64,000 nucleotides of DNA, taken from the NCBI GenBank assembly GCA_013397795.1, contig VZTJ01004018.1, positions 483,394-547,393 of the forward strand, given 5' to 3'. Shown here piece by piece: positions 37,401-50,084 of this stretch (positions within the stretch are counted from its first letter, which is position 1; each line of letters opens with the position of its first letter). The DNA comes from Orthonyx spaldingii (lineage: Eukaryota; Chordata; Aves; Passeriformes; Orthonychidae). Both the position numbers and the translations under genes were made by a program. A model generated the notes under the pieces. It was given only the letters and a program-made list of their open reading frames with translations. It was not told the origin of the DNA and ran no database searches.

Positions 37401-40175
37401 TGCTTGACTGTATTCCTTGATCCATGTCTGCTTCTGTGGCCATGGCTTTTGAAGATGTGTGAACAGGCTTTGGTCCTGTTGAGTCTTCAGTCTCCAGTCA
37501 TGGTGTGATGTGCATGGGGTTACTTTCAGATCCTGCCTGAAGCTGAGCAGGCAGTTGCTTGGATCTCCATGTTCCTGCTGTACCTGGTGGTGTGGGGTGG
37601 AAATAGCAAGTTTGGCCTTTAATGCAAGGGCTCCCATGTGGGAAAGTATGGAGAACTAGTGCTGGTGGGTGCCTCCTTTGAGTGCTCTCTAGCTGTTTAT
37701 TGAGGTCTTCTCATCCTCTGTATTGACAGCTATTGTCCCTCTGTGCTGCCACATCTGCTAAATTCTAAACTCTTTCCTGGAATGTTAATTTTTAAAAAGT
37801 TTTTAAAAAGGTATCTTAGATGCTCTAGGCAAAATGAATTCTGTCCCACTGTATTTAGAAGGAGTTGTGATTTCTGCCAGAAGAGAAGTGTTCTTGCCTG
37901 TGGTCAGTATTCTGCTGCAGTTTCAGCAATCTCTGCTATAGTACTTCTTCCGTAGCCTGTTCATAGATAATCTCAGAATTTCATCTGAACAATCTGCTTT
38001 TCTCCTCCATGCTAGAAGAAAAGGATATAGCTGACGCCTTCACTTTTGTGTTCTTGGGCCCAGTAAAATATACTTCCAGCTTCTGTTTTGTCTGTCTACA
38101 ACCTTGGGTAGGGGTTGTAAAGGCCAAGCCATCTTTTCAGTGAAGGTCTCAAAAGGGATATCATGTGTATCTTTCCCACTTGCCACTGAAGGTCTCCAAG
38201 GGAACTGCACTCTGCTTGCTGGAGCACAGTTACACCCCTCACAGGTTATAACATCTGCAGACTGGTGATGCCGAGCAGTCTGCTGGCATTTAGCAAGGAC
38301 TTTCATTAACTGAAGCTGCTTGTGCAGGCGTTGGGGACAGGAGAGTGGTGCTGCAGGCTGTGCCTCATGGGTTCACCGCAGAATCTTCATCTCACCACTC
38401 TCAGCGGCAATTTATTGTCAACTGGCAAAAGTACAGTTCACGCAATTGCTGCTGCAAAGAGCAAAGAATACCCAAGTACAGAAATTCTGTTGGAGCATAA
38501 AGAGTTGCAGGGCTTCATGTAAAGCCCTGACACATTGTTTTCAGGGGAGCAGGGTGAGGGATCAGCACCACTTCTTTGCTTTTCTCCTAGCTACAGGTTG
38601 GCCTCATGTCCTGTGCATTGCCATAACTGCAGTTTGTGTCCGTGCCTGGCTTTTGCAGTATCTTGTATTTAATCTGCATCCTGAGGTGTTATGTTTTCTG
38701 TGCAAAGTTAGTGCTCAGCTTTCCTGATGTCTGGAGCTCCATTCCATCTCCATCTGTCCATAGACAGCATGAACATTACATCTGACAGCCTGACTGGGGC
38801 TACAAGGTGAACTTCCTTCAGCAGGCAAAGGAGGAGCATTTGTCCTGGGACTTCGATATTAAATTGTAAAGCTAAAAGCCTTCTGACTCCTCACCCTTGG
38901 CAATATAGAAGCTGCCACGTTGTTTTATTTTCATTATATGTGATCACTACTGAGCTGTTAAGAGAAAATTACTTTCTATTTCAGTAAACTCAATTCTGGT
39001 TTCAGACTGACTGTGCATCAGATGCTTAATTTGGAACCCACTCTCTTGGTGAAATTAAAAATTCAAATCTCCAAGCTGGAGCATTCAAACTGTGCTTGAA
39101 TTAGAAATTGACTGCTGTCAATGTGCTCTCACACTTCACTTTTTTTTTTAATTCCTCCCTCCCCTCCCCCCTGATGAGTTTTATATTAGTCTTGCTGTAG
39201 ATGATCTGACTGAGCAGAAGTAGTGGGAATCCACACTGTCACTCTGTAGATAGAGTGATGAAAGAGAAGTGTGGTGTGTTAAATAGACCATTTTTGAAAA
39301 GGACTGCTGTGTACTGATTTCATAGTTTCATGTGCGTTTGGTGAAATTATTTTATGAGATATGACTGCAAACCATTAAGTGTTGTTTGCAAATTAATTTA
39401 TGACCTAAGAAAACTGCACAGTTTCTATGCAACATCCTTGCTCCCCTGTTTCTGTGTAATATTTAAAACTGTTGTCAGATCTTGACTGAAAGAACCAGAG
39501 TGTTCTTTCCACTTAAGGCATTTGCATGGACTGTCTCTACAGACTTTTGCGTTGAAACGGGGAACAAAAGAGTTTTTCCCCAGGAAGAAGAACAACAAAC
39601 CTTATACACAACCACACCCCACCTCCTGAAATAAGCATTGGTTCTCTGTTGTAAATATTCTCTGTAGGCTTGCAACTTGTGTGTCCATCTGCCTCTTTGG
39701 AAAAGTGGATAAATTATTCTCAGTAACTTAACTATAAATTAAACAGGATTATGCTCACAGGCTTGGAAAAAATTGGGCTGGATATTTGTGGGGAAGCGTC
39801 TTCTGTTATTCACTGTGCTGAAGGCACCTACTACTGGTAATGGCTTGTTTTTCCAGACCTGCTTGTGTTCTCCCCTGGGATGTTTTGTTGTCCATCAGAT
39901 GGTTGATAGGATGGATCACTGAGCTGGGTGTAGGGTTAGTGATGACTGAGGAGCCTGAGAACTGTTCGGTTGGGCAGCTGTGGTGTGAGTTTGGCAGTTC
40001 TAGTTGGCCAAGGCAGGTATCAGTGTGTTGGGTGAAATACATCAGTGAGTTGGTAAGGGGATCTGGAGAGTGGTTGTGTTGAGGCTGATCAACCAGAGAT
40101 GAATTTGAAAAGTGAGGTGTAGTAACAGGTTTACACTAAAGTTTACTGCAAAAGTCTTGGTCTTTCCTGGCTTTC

Positions 40176-40299
40176 TTTTTTTTTTTTTTTTTTTTTTTTT
40201 GCCCTTTTTTAAAAGGGGGGGGGGANNNNNNNNNNNNNNNNNNNNNNNNNNNNNNNNNNNNNNNNNNGGGAATTTAATTTTTTTTTTTTTTTTTTTTTT
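40176..40299. other. Assembly gap (42 N) flanked by homopolymers
   Basis: A 25-T run (40176-40200) and a G-run (40215-40224) precede 42 N (40226-40267), and a 22-T run (40278-40299) follows. The gap is probably a sequencing or assembly failure in a T/G-homopolymer or tandem repeat region; its true length is unknown. Confidence 0.95.
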
Positions 40300-40624
40300 G
40301 CCAGTATCATGCTATTCTGCTTTATTGAATCATTACATCTGGCTGTTCTAGGGTGAATTTAGCCACTTACTTTTCAGGCCAAAAAAGTGAGTTTCCTTGT
40401 AATGTTTAATGGAAAAGTTGGGTGGTGTAACTTTCATTCAGCTTGGAGGAATGCCATTTTCCATAATATCCAAGCCTTGGGTCTCAGGTTGCCAGCTGTA
40501 GGGTGGTGATTAGTTATCAAACAGGCTTTCACAGTGCAACTGCATGCTTACACAAAATTGGATACTTACATTTATAAATAGAAATCTGTCTTTCTTAACT
40601 TCTCAAATACTTTTTGTCACATCA

Positions 40625-40720
40625 AGGTGCTTAGGCCCTGATTCTGCAAGGCACTTGATAAAAAAGCCTGCTTTTGTGTGTAGTCAGTGCACTACTGAAT
40701 ATTGATAGGTGCAGATGTGT
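40625..40720. repeat. Possible ancient sauropsid repeat
   Basis: The segment gtgcttaggccctgattctg then caaggcacttga, with cagtgcactactgaatattg downstream, resembles an old reptile/bird repeat that carries 'ggcctgattctgcaaagcacttaa'. Recognition is from memory and family assignment is uncertain. Confidence 0.4.
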
Positions 40721-43700
40721 TTTAAAGTCTAAGTAGTTTCAAACACAAGTGTGATATGTAATTAAGGAAAGAGTTATTTCTCTTATTCCCCTGACCAACT
40801 AGGAGATTTACTGACATAGGAAGTGTTTGTTATTTACCATCTTACTTTTTGGTAGACTTTTTGCTTTCTTTGTGTTAAGGCAAGACCAGGTTTAAATTGC
40901 TTTTTTATTTCTTGAGGTGTGTAAAATTTGATGGGTGTAATATCAGCTGATGTGATTCTAATTCTAGAGAGAGGTGCTGCAATTTTATCAAATGGCTTAA
41001 ATTGAGTTGTTGTGTTAAGGAGGTAAGTGGCTTGCTTGTAACAGCTCAATGACATGCATTATGGGAGTGTGTCAATAAAAACACAATTACTTAAACCCTG
41101 GCTAAAGAAGAGCACTCTGGCTTTTACAATGCACAAGTCTTTGAAGTGTTTTTAAATGAAGAATAGAAACTGAGATGCATTTAATGACCTCAGAGAATAT
41201 GTTATTTGCGATGTTTTGAAAATTTAACAGTTGAATAACTGAATCCAGTCTGTGACCTTAGAAATTGCAGAAAGCCTTGGTGAGGAAATAATTTGTATCA
41301 TTATATCCAATACAATGTAGCTCAGCCATGCTTGCCTTCCATAGATACACTTTATAAAAAGCTAGATAAACCACAGTTGTAATTAACACTCAGTAAGTGA
41401 GATGAAAAAGCTGAGTGAGAACTTTTCATTTTAAGAGTTATGAAAATCTTTATTTGAAAGTAACTTTCTTTGAAAGCTTTTTTGTGCAAAGAGATGGTGC
41501 TTGTTTATTTCAACACAGGCTGTGTTGAGATCAGTGCCACCTTATTTTGCATATTTAGTGGTGCCTTTGAAATTCAGTAAATGAGTCAAACTGTAACTGA
41601 TTAGGAACCTGCAACATGTTACATATTTCTATGACATAGGAACTGAACAGTAATGATTATTGTCATGTCAGATTAATCTCCAAGAATGGTTCATTTTTGT
41701 TTCTGATGAGTTAAACCTTTATGTGTGTATGTTTGTAAATAATAAATATTTGAATCTCACTTTGTGTATAGTTTGATGCAGGTGTTTAAGACTTCTTTAC
41801 TAGAAGCAACACTGCAGAAATTGCTTGGAGCAGTGCTTTGATAGTTGTCTTTGAATATGACCAAATACCTTTTCTTCCACAGTAGTTACCACCCACAAAT
41901 GCTCTGAAGATGAATTTGTTATTCTAATAAAAATGAACTGTGTGTAATATAAGTGTATTCAGATAGCTGAGCTGTCTTTAAAACGGCATCTATAATTTCT
42001 CACTTTCAGGGAGAACTTAAATGAACTTGCAAGCATTCTGCATCACATGCTTAAAGTAGGAGTAAGGAGGTGATCACTTCAGAGTTTCTGTACTGACCTA
42101 TACAAATCTATTGTAATTAACAAAAATGTAAGGTATTTACATGTTTTTATCCACAGCTGCTATTAGAACATTTGGTCGAAAAACCTAAATTGCCACTTTT
42201 GTGGCTGAAAACAAAGACTGATGATCTAAAATAAATTAGATTACTGTTTTGCTGTCCTTTAGTGTCAGACTGGGTACAAGAAAATGTCCTCTTTCCATCA
42301 GTGGGAAATGCTCTTAGGCTTCCCCTCTCCCTCTTACATCTCACTGGCGTAAGTAAGATGTGAATGACGTTGCTTTACAGCAATAGACTTCCTTTTTCCC
42401 TCTGCTCTGGATCTGAACTGTTGTTTTTTATGAAATGGTCATCAGGAAAGATTGCTGTGGTGAAAGAGCTGTTAAGAATATTTCTGAGCTTTTGTAATTG
42501 AATTTGAAGTAACTGCCATTAAATATATGTAACATCATCGTCTAAGATTGTAAAATGTATATTTTAAAAAGATGATTTTTAATATTGCAATTGAAAGGCT
42601 CTTCCATTTGTGGCTTTTCTCTCTTTCTAAATGTGTGTCTTGTACAATGCATGACACACTGTAGTGTAGGATTTTAAAATTGCCTTTGGTTGTTTCCATT
42701 CTGATAACCTTGTAGTTAATTGCCAACAGTTATTTGGTGTTCTTCAAATGGAGGTAATTATGAGAAGAATTTAAGGCCTCTCTTTTTATTTTTTTGACAA
42801 GCCAGCTGAATTGCTTCAGTGTAATTTCTCCATCTGATGTGCAGACAAAGCAAGCTATAGTTGGAAGACTATGCAGAGAAAGTTTACATAACTGTATTTC
42901 AGATATGTGATAATAAACAACTAAAATTATTCTAATATTGAGAGCAGGGATATGGCACAAAGGTAAATAGTGCCCAAAGAGTACACTCAAGGCAATAGTA
43001 ACTTCCTGGCTGGGTTCTGTGATGGCTGAGGGCATTGTGAGTGCTCTCTAGCTGGAGCTGGAGATCAGGCTGGAACCTCCCTTATCCTTTGGGGAAGGTG
43101 TGAGTGCCCATGTTCATGTTGGTCCCAGCTCTGTCTGTGTGCACTCTGCCTTGCTCTCAGGGGCAGCCACATTGGGGCAAAGGACCTGCAGCTCTTTCCT
43201 CGTAGCATCCTCTGGATGGCTCGTGGCTTAGCCTAACTATAATCCTGAGTGTAACTCAGGCAGTGCTCTGTTCTGGTGTCCAGGTGAACGATTTGTGCTG
43301 CTGGACTCACCAGGAGACAGACCTGGAGTCCATGAATGCCAAACCTGTCTAGAGGGTTACCTGTGATCCTCGTGAGGAGTGCAGAGATGTGTGGGCTACG
43401 TGTGATCTCATTCAGGATACTGGAATTGTACTCTTTTGGCTCCAATAATTTTTAGAATTGCATCCAGTTCACTTGGTGAATATATAATGTTTTGGCCAAT
43501 TTAAACCTTATTTACATTAGCTTAGTTTAAATTTGGTGTTTAAAGAGCTGTAATTATCTGTCTACTTTAGAAATTCATAGTGATTTAGTGAGATCAATTT
43601 TAAACTGATTTTAATTAAACCAGAGAACCTTTTGTGTTTTTACAGATGAGGGCTGTGACTGGCCTTTTTAAATGGCCATGAAGTACATGCAGTTTTAGAA

Positions 43701-45493
43701 TGACTTTTTTATGCATGACTGATTCCTTCCGCTGAAGTCAAATTTAGGCTATTGTTTTGTATATAAATTGAAAGAATTAAATTCTAAAGAACATTTTGTT
43801 CAGTTTTTTTTCCGTTGCTCCGAGAGTGGTTCCTGTTTGTTAAGACTTCTATTAAATTACTCCCACTACAGCATTTCACTGTCTTTTATAGTAGACAGGC
43901 TGATGGACTCTATGACCTTTTTTACTTCTGATTTCTGTGATGCTTTTTTCCTCAGACAAAAGAGAATGTAAGAGACAGCTGGGATATTCTAATTTATGGT
44001 GATAGAAGCTTAACTGCAGTCCCATGGTGAGATATGCCACTATTCTAGTATATGGAAAATGTATAAATTGCTTTTATTGAAGGTTATTTGGAGAGAATGT
44101 AATGAATGTTGTGGAAATTCTCCTGGGAAGTTTCAAGAGAGAATTCTTGTGTAGGATGTCATCATAGTGAGGTGTGTATGAGGCCTGTGTTTAGATTATG
44201 TGCATATCTATCAATGTAAAAACTGGCGAAGGGTCATGATTAGAGAGGAATGTTAAATGTACGGAAAAAAATCTGAAACCTGGGTTTTTGGAAGGGCTGC
44301 ATGTAGGTTATATGAATATTTCCAACACCCAATTGATTCTGTTTCTGTGAGTAGAGGGCAGCTAATAGAGGGCATAATTCAGCTAGGCATCAGATCCCCT
44401 TGAAGGGTGATTCTGGCAAATAGGTCCAGTCAATATGTTTTTATGTTATGAAATGGATGGTAGTGCAGAGCTTGTATTCCCATTGATTCCCATTGTGCAG
44501 GACAGACAAATGGAATGCCTTTTAACTAGCAGTAAATCCGTGAGAAAATGAAAGTAGTCACCATGTAATCTTTTACCAATAATACATATATAAAAATATA
44601 CAGAAAATACAGACATTGCATTACATTCTAATGTAATTCTGCTCTCACTTTTATTGTTCACTGTGATCTTTTTATCTTGTTTGGGTAGTGTATTTTTTTT
44701 GGTTTGTTTTCCTATTCTCTGCAAACAGCAAATGTATCTTTTTGTCTATGTAAGTATAAGGAAATCAAGTTACTGAGCACAGGCTGCTTCTTAATGATAT
44801 TAATACTTCAGTAATGCTACAAAGTATTGCTTTTCCAGGACTGGTGATTCTGCATGCAAAGTTTCTCCTTTAACTTTACATTTTGGACAATAGGTAGTAT
44901 CATAAATCTAAATGAAACTTGTATGGTATCTTATTAGACCAACATCTGCAACCACAGGGTGTTACAGTTGTGTCTGTTATGGCAGAAAAATCTGAACCAC
45001 TTGCTACTCACAGTGTTAAAACATGGATATGAACACAGCAACAGCAGATGATGAACAAAATTTCTTTGTGATCATGGTTCTCACCTTTTTGGATGCAGAT
45101 TCAGTCCTACCTTAGATGTATTTATAAGTCTGAAATAATTTTGAATCAGAGAAACTTAAAGCAAGTTTGTGCTTCAGCATGCTGTTAAGCAAGTTGACAA
45201 TGGAAAAGCAGAGTGGTATTGTGAAAAGGGAAGATGATGTGATTCATTGTACCCAGGTTTGTGTCCTGATGGAGGAGCTTGTTAGTGAGTTCACTTAAAA
45301 ACAGGTGCAAACTCTTTAGAAAGTGAATGAATACACACAGTGTTCTTTATCTGCAGTATGGTCAGTGTCTGTGTTTTATTGAAATGGAAATCGATATGTT
45401 GCTTGAAATTTCAGAAACAACTGTTTTCAGATGCTACAGTATGTTAAGCCTAGAAAACTGCAGAAACACTGACTTTTTCTCCTTGTCCCCCAG

Positions 45494-46479
45494 ATGATCA
45501 CCAGCAATTAATTCCGGCGGGCTCTCTTCGTAAAAAGAAGCTGGCAAGAAGACCTGGATACATGAGACCAGAAGCTCAGCGACAGATCGAGTTTCAGTCC
45601 CTGGGTACCTGCACTGGGTTCAGCCCAGCAGAGCTCCAGCATGGCAGGCAGCAGTGTGGAGGCTCTGAGAACTGCGCTCTGTGCAGGCAGTGCCAAAGCA
45701 ACTTGGAATTCCTGCGCTGTAGTGCAGCGAGTAGTGCCGGAGCTCCTGCTAATGGGGTAACAACATTGGCCACTACTGGAAGTTTGCCAGGATGCCGCGA
45801 AAATCTTTCATGTTGCAATAGTCCACAGTCAGACAGCACAGGGATAGCAGTTTACCCTGCTGCCACAACAGGCAAAGGAGGTGCTTCTGCTGTGTGCTGT
45901 ACTCGGCAGAACAGCCACAGCACTAAAGTGAGCAAGTCCCCAAGCATGTATGCTTTGGATCAGACAGAAGTGAATAACAACTGTGAATATCAAAACAGAG
46001 ATGGTATTTCTCGTTCTGCTGGTGCGCATGATAGCTTTAGTTCAAGTTTCAGCTTCATACAGCTCTCCCTGAACTCGGCCTCCGGAGTAAATGATGTTGA
46101 AGGCAAATCTGTTGAGGAAGCTGGGATTGTTCTGCATCCCAAAACCACAGGAAATCTGCAGAAGCCAGAAGAGATGGCACAAACTCATGAGCACTTGGGA
46201 GATTTGTGTTGCTTCTCCAGGTCTGGTGAGGATTTGCGGCATGAACGTGAGAGCCCAGTAAATGATAAATTACAGGACTGTGAGACTGTCTCTCTCTCAG
46301 ATATAGATGCAACATTTTCATATTCTACAGATTCCTCAGATGCAGCATCTGCTGGCTCTTCTGTGACCTCAGGCTATGAAAGTAGCTTTACTGTTAGTGA
46401 CCATAACTGGGATACTTTGATGAAAAAATATGAACCAGTGCTACAGGATTGCTTGCTTGGCAACCGCAGCACATTGAAG
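45494..46479 (+). CDS. DISC1: DISC1 exon 2, N-terminal head domain
   Basis: This large exon (986 nt) encodes predicted residues 28-356, close to the size of human exon 2 as I remember it. It opens with AT, completing Asp28, and soon reads RKKKLARRPGYMR (residues 40-52), matching the human RRRRLARRPGYMR basic motif, a nuclear-localisation-type signal near the PDE4-binding region. The serine/phenylalanine block SSSFSFIQLSLNSA (210-223) matches human SSFSFIRLSLGSA. The end, NWDTLMKKYEPVLQDCLLGNR (from residue 332), matches the human SWDTLLRKWEPVLRDCLLRNR that leads into the coiled-coil part. Between these anchors the sequence is serine-rich, low in order and poorly conserved, as is known for DISC1. 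A Cys cluster (residues 82-94) is unusual. The acceptor AG is at 45492-45493 and the donor GT at 46480, phase 0. The frame stays open 52 codons into intron 2 before TGA. Confidence 0.95.
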
Positions 46480-49400
46480 GTCAGTAATCTCACTTTGTTA
46501 TTGATTCCTCTTCCTCAAAACAGTTTTATTTATAGTGCCAAAATCAAAGTTTATGTAGGAGTTCAGATATTACTGACTTTTGTGTCCTTTGTTCAGAGTT
46601 TGACAGTGGTGCTCTGCATGATAAAAATGAGATAACAGGTTTTGTTTGGTTCTTTAAAAATAGGTGATATTGGTGCAGTACCCTGTTCTGTGTTCTACTG
46701 AAACTTTGATCTCGTTTCTAACATCACACATCAGTTTCTGACTTTAATAAGTACCATTTCTTTTCACGGGTGGCTGTTTTGTCTGCAGTTTGGGGTATAT
46801 GAAGTATAAAATTAAGGGGTGGTAAGAACTCTTTTCTTGAAGTATCATAATTTAACAACATTAAACTTTTTAATTGGAAATGTTTAAGTTGAGCCAAAGA
46901 TTTCTAGGAATGAGGCAACTTTGTGAAAGTAGCGTGTAATCTAATAGCTGCTTGCCCCACATGAAGAAGAATAGGGGTCAAGTCCCTCTCTGTCTCCAGC
47001 TGGGAACTGAACCTTTTTTCTTTTCCCCTTCCACCCCAGAGGAGTAGTGGGCTGGTGAATCAGGAGTCTTTTTTCATATATGTATATACCCACATTTATA
47101 CCTACAACGTATACAGGCAGTGTCATTCACTGTGTTCTTTATAGGAGAGGGGTGGGGAAACTTTAAGAAGGATCGGCTGTGTTGCATTTTTATGATGGTA
47201 GGGTGGGCATTGGAGGAAAACCATCCTGAGCTTAGCTGATCAAAGGAGCCAAGTATTGGCTTTATTATGCATGCAGGAAACAGTAATCCATAGATTAATA
47301 TGGACACAATGGATTTCACTGTTTTGTCGAAGGTGCACTGAGTGGGTAGTGAAGATTGGGTTTTTTGTTTGTCTTTTTGGGGGGGGGAGGGATTGGGTTG
47401 TTTTTTGGTTTTTTTTTTTTTTTTTTTTGTTATGCTTTGTGGTTTTTTTTTAAATTTTGTTTTAGTTGTCTCACTAGTGCCTGAGTTTCTTGGTTGCCTT
47501 TCAGAAACTCAGATCTTTGTAACTTCTCAGCTCAGACACATACCTGCTGAGATGCATTGTATTGTCTTTAGGCCTGATGAAACAACCTGCTCTGGGGAGA
47601 CTTTGCACAAGCCTGTTATTTGGGTAAGACAGAAGGCTGAGAAACCTTTATTCTTTCTTTGCTTACCATGACATCTGACCTGGGCTTACGATGCTCTCTA
47701 ATACTTTCTTTTCATAGGTGATATGTGTAGAACTCAAACTAGGTTCTCTTATTTACAGACTTCACACACATTGACATGGAGCAGTTTCTTTAGTTTCATG
47801 CCTGGAATTGCAATGTGCCCATAGTCTGGGATGGTTGAGGAAATTAATTCACTGCAATTTTGGGAATATATAACACAATCAAATAAGGAAATTATCTTTC
47901 TTTCTTTTCAGTATTGCTTGTTTGAGAGGCACAAAAGAAACATTGCTATCTTTAATTTCTGTATTCATTAATTCATTGAATGGAGAATTGGGGATTTGTA
48001 CCCTCAGATGTCTTTGCCATTGGTTAGCCAGTCATGTATGTTTAATTTGAAGCACCTTCCTATTGTAATGATAATGAGCAAGTCTCAAAGTTTTCAGAAA
48101 GAAACAAAGGCAATGGTAGAGAAGAAAAGGAGACAATACCAAAGTTGTTAAAATTATGCTTTCTCTGTACTTAAAAAGTGATCTTCATCTGGTACACATC
48201 TAGGACATGCCACGCTGAAGCAGAAGCAGGTCTTTGATTAGTTGAGCTCCAAATGTCTCCCCAGTCTGCAAATGGAAAGCGCTTTCCCGTGGCAGCATCA
48301 GTCAGTTTGCCGTGGGCGTGCCCGGGCTGTGGTACCCAAGCAGACTTTAAATGACCTGCCACTGTAGTGCATGATGGAATAAACACTGCCAGCAGCAGCA
48401 AAGCTGTACTCTCACTGTAGATGGTTGTTATACATCATACATATGAAAAAAGTGTCACTTGAATCGTTCCTGCTGTAGGCTTCTTTAAAACTCTATGAAA
48501 GGTCAGGCATAAAACACAGAAAATAATTTATGGTGAGGATTCAGAGCTCCTCCCTTCAGTATCATTCATATTCCTCACCAACCTCAGAGGAAAAAGGTTG
48601 GAGTTTCAGAAAGTGAAAACCAAAATAAAGTAAAGCATACAGGAAATGGGAATAGATGCATTTTTTTTGTTTTTCTTCTGGAGCATCCTATAGCCTATTA
48701 TTAATAAAATATTTTTGGATATTTTTCTGGCTTTATTTTTATAGTTACTAGTCTATACTTAGTCCATACTTTCCCATACCATACTTAGAGAGATATCCTG
48801 AATTTAAAGGTTTATGTATTGATTGTCTAATTTGTGTGTTGATGTGTAGTCTGGATAACTGAGTGCTTCTATTAAGTTGTTGACTGGCTGTACCTATTTT
48901 TCTCTATGCCATTTAGAGTTTAAATATGGGGATTAAATGTGAAAGAGCTTCAGGGAGAAGGGAAATCTTTTGTAAATGCAAAATGTCTAAAGTATGGATT
49001 TTAGTGCTCTCCCAAGCACTTACAGGCTTTGGACTTTGAGGATATACGCTGCTTCTTTCTCCAGGCTCACCTTTTTCAGTGCAGGTAGTGCTTGTTTGGT
49101 ACAGGTCATGCATAAATTTAATAAGAAACACATTCCAGTCTTGTAACTGGAGCCATGTTAGGCTGTGGCTGTCATGGCAGTGAGGAGAGGACTAAACCTT
49201 CCTTCTAACCAATTTCTTTTAACAGCAAAAGCTTGTAAAGGCCTTACAAATTTCTAGTAAATTTAAAACTTTGGTCCAGACTCTTGGTGTTAACAAAAAG
49301 AAACATTAACTTTTGAAATAAGACTTTATTACGCTGAGTTTCTTTTGGAGTGTGAGAGACCACTCTGTATGTGGTAAAGGTATTCTTGGTGTTCTGCTTT

Positions 49401-50014
49401 TTTCCTCATCTGGCATTTGCATTGTGAAAATGCAAATATCAACATTGTGTAGATAAGCCTAAATTGTATTTTAATGAAACTTTTTTGCCTGCATATGAAC
49501 ACTCTTTTCTGACCCATAACATGAGTATACCTGTTGCAGAATATTCAAACTGCATTTCTATTTACAGAATAAAATGTGGTTTACATATGCAAATTTTATA
49601 TTTGTTCTGTGCAAAACTCAGGTAAAAAATTGTCAGAATGAGCTTGGGAACACACTGTTGAATACAATGTGATCAGAAGTGGATATCATGGTGACAGAAT
49701 CCTCTAATAATTGTACTTTCATTTATTCAAAGGGTGAAAAATATCCTGTGATTGCACAATCTCCTTTGCTTTTCAAGAAATATCATTTGTTATTCTCTGT
49801 ATGTGTTTGGACTAAAGCCATGCTTGGCTCAAGTAGCTGCAGTTCAGCTGACTTCTAAATAGGCCTGTCTACTTGACAAATACTGGGCCTAACTATTAAA
49901 ATTTGGCCATTGTAGTGATGAAGTAATCCATTAAATGTTTATTACATAGAGGTTAATACTCTATATATTTTTAAATGCAGCTTCTTCATAATTAACTTTT
50001 TTTTCTTTGCATAG
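46480..50014 (+). other. DISC1: DISC1 intron 2
   Basis: A phase-0 intron of 3.5 kb with donor GTCAGT at 46480 and a tttgcatag acceptor ending at 50014 after a T-rich tract. It contains a G-run and a 20-T run around 47379-47428. I see no named repeat and no further exon. Confidence 0.9.
47379..47452. repeat. G-run and poly-T low-complexity stretch
   Basis: A G-rich block (about 47379-47389), then 20 T at 47409-47428 and another T-rich stretch to 47452, in DISC1 intron 2. It resembles the homopolymers around the gap at 40226. Confidence 0.9.
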
Positions 50015-50084
50015 TTAAAATCCTTGATCTTACGGCTTCAGAGGCTTCAGGAAAAAGCAATAGAGGAAGATGACTATGATAGAG
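50015..50084 (+). CDS. DISC1: DISC1 exon 3, start of coiled-coil region
   Basis: This 70-nt exon encodes LKSLILRLQRLQEKAIEEDD then YDR (residues 357-379) and ends with a single G before GTAAGA. Human DISC1 reads ISLRLKLQKLQEDAVENDDYDK at the same point, followed by an alanine whose first base is the phase-1 G, so peptide, length and phase all agree. The leucine spacing (LILRLQRLQ) fits the first heptads of the DISC1 coiled coil. The acceptor ATAG is at 50011-50014, after a T-rich tract. The exon is in phase 0 with exon 2. Exon 4 (human AETLQQRLEDLE...) was looked for downstream and not seen before the window end. Confidence 0.93.

Larger units (their letters stand above)
26323..45493 (+). other. 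DISC1: DISC1 intron 1
   Basis: A phase-1 intron of about 19 kb, from the GTGAGC donor to a ccccag acceptor. It contains the TTTG-rich tract just inside the donor, one CR1 (34110-34470), a 42-base assembly gap with homopolymer flanks (40176-40299), an old repeat remnant at 40625-40720 and a GC-richer patch at 43010-43445. Minus-strand open frames of 100-125 codons cluster at 31818-32831 with no recognised domain. I found no other exon in it. Confidence 0.85.

Noticed and set aside
38322..38727. Two overlapping plus-strand frames (66 and 135 codons) in DISC1 intron 1
   Set aside because: The shorter peptide looks protein-like in composition, but I recognise no family, and there are no credible splice sites in matching phase with DISC1.
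45508..46321. Minus-strand frames of 60-90 codons opposite DISC1 exon 2
   Set aside because: They are shadows of the DISC1 coding frame, which has clear homology and matching splice phases.
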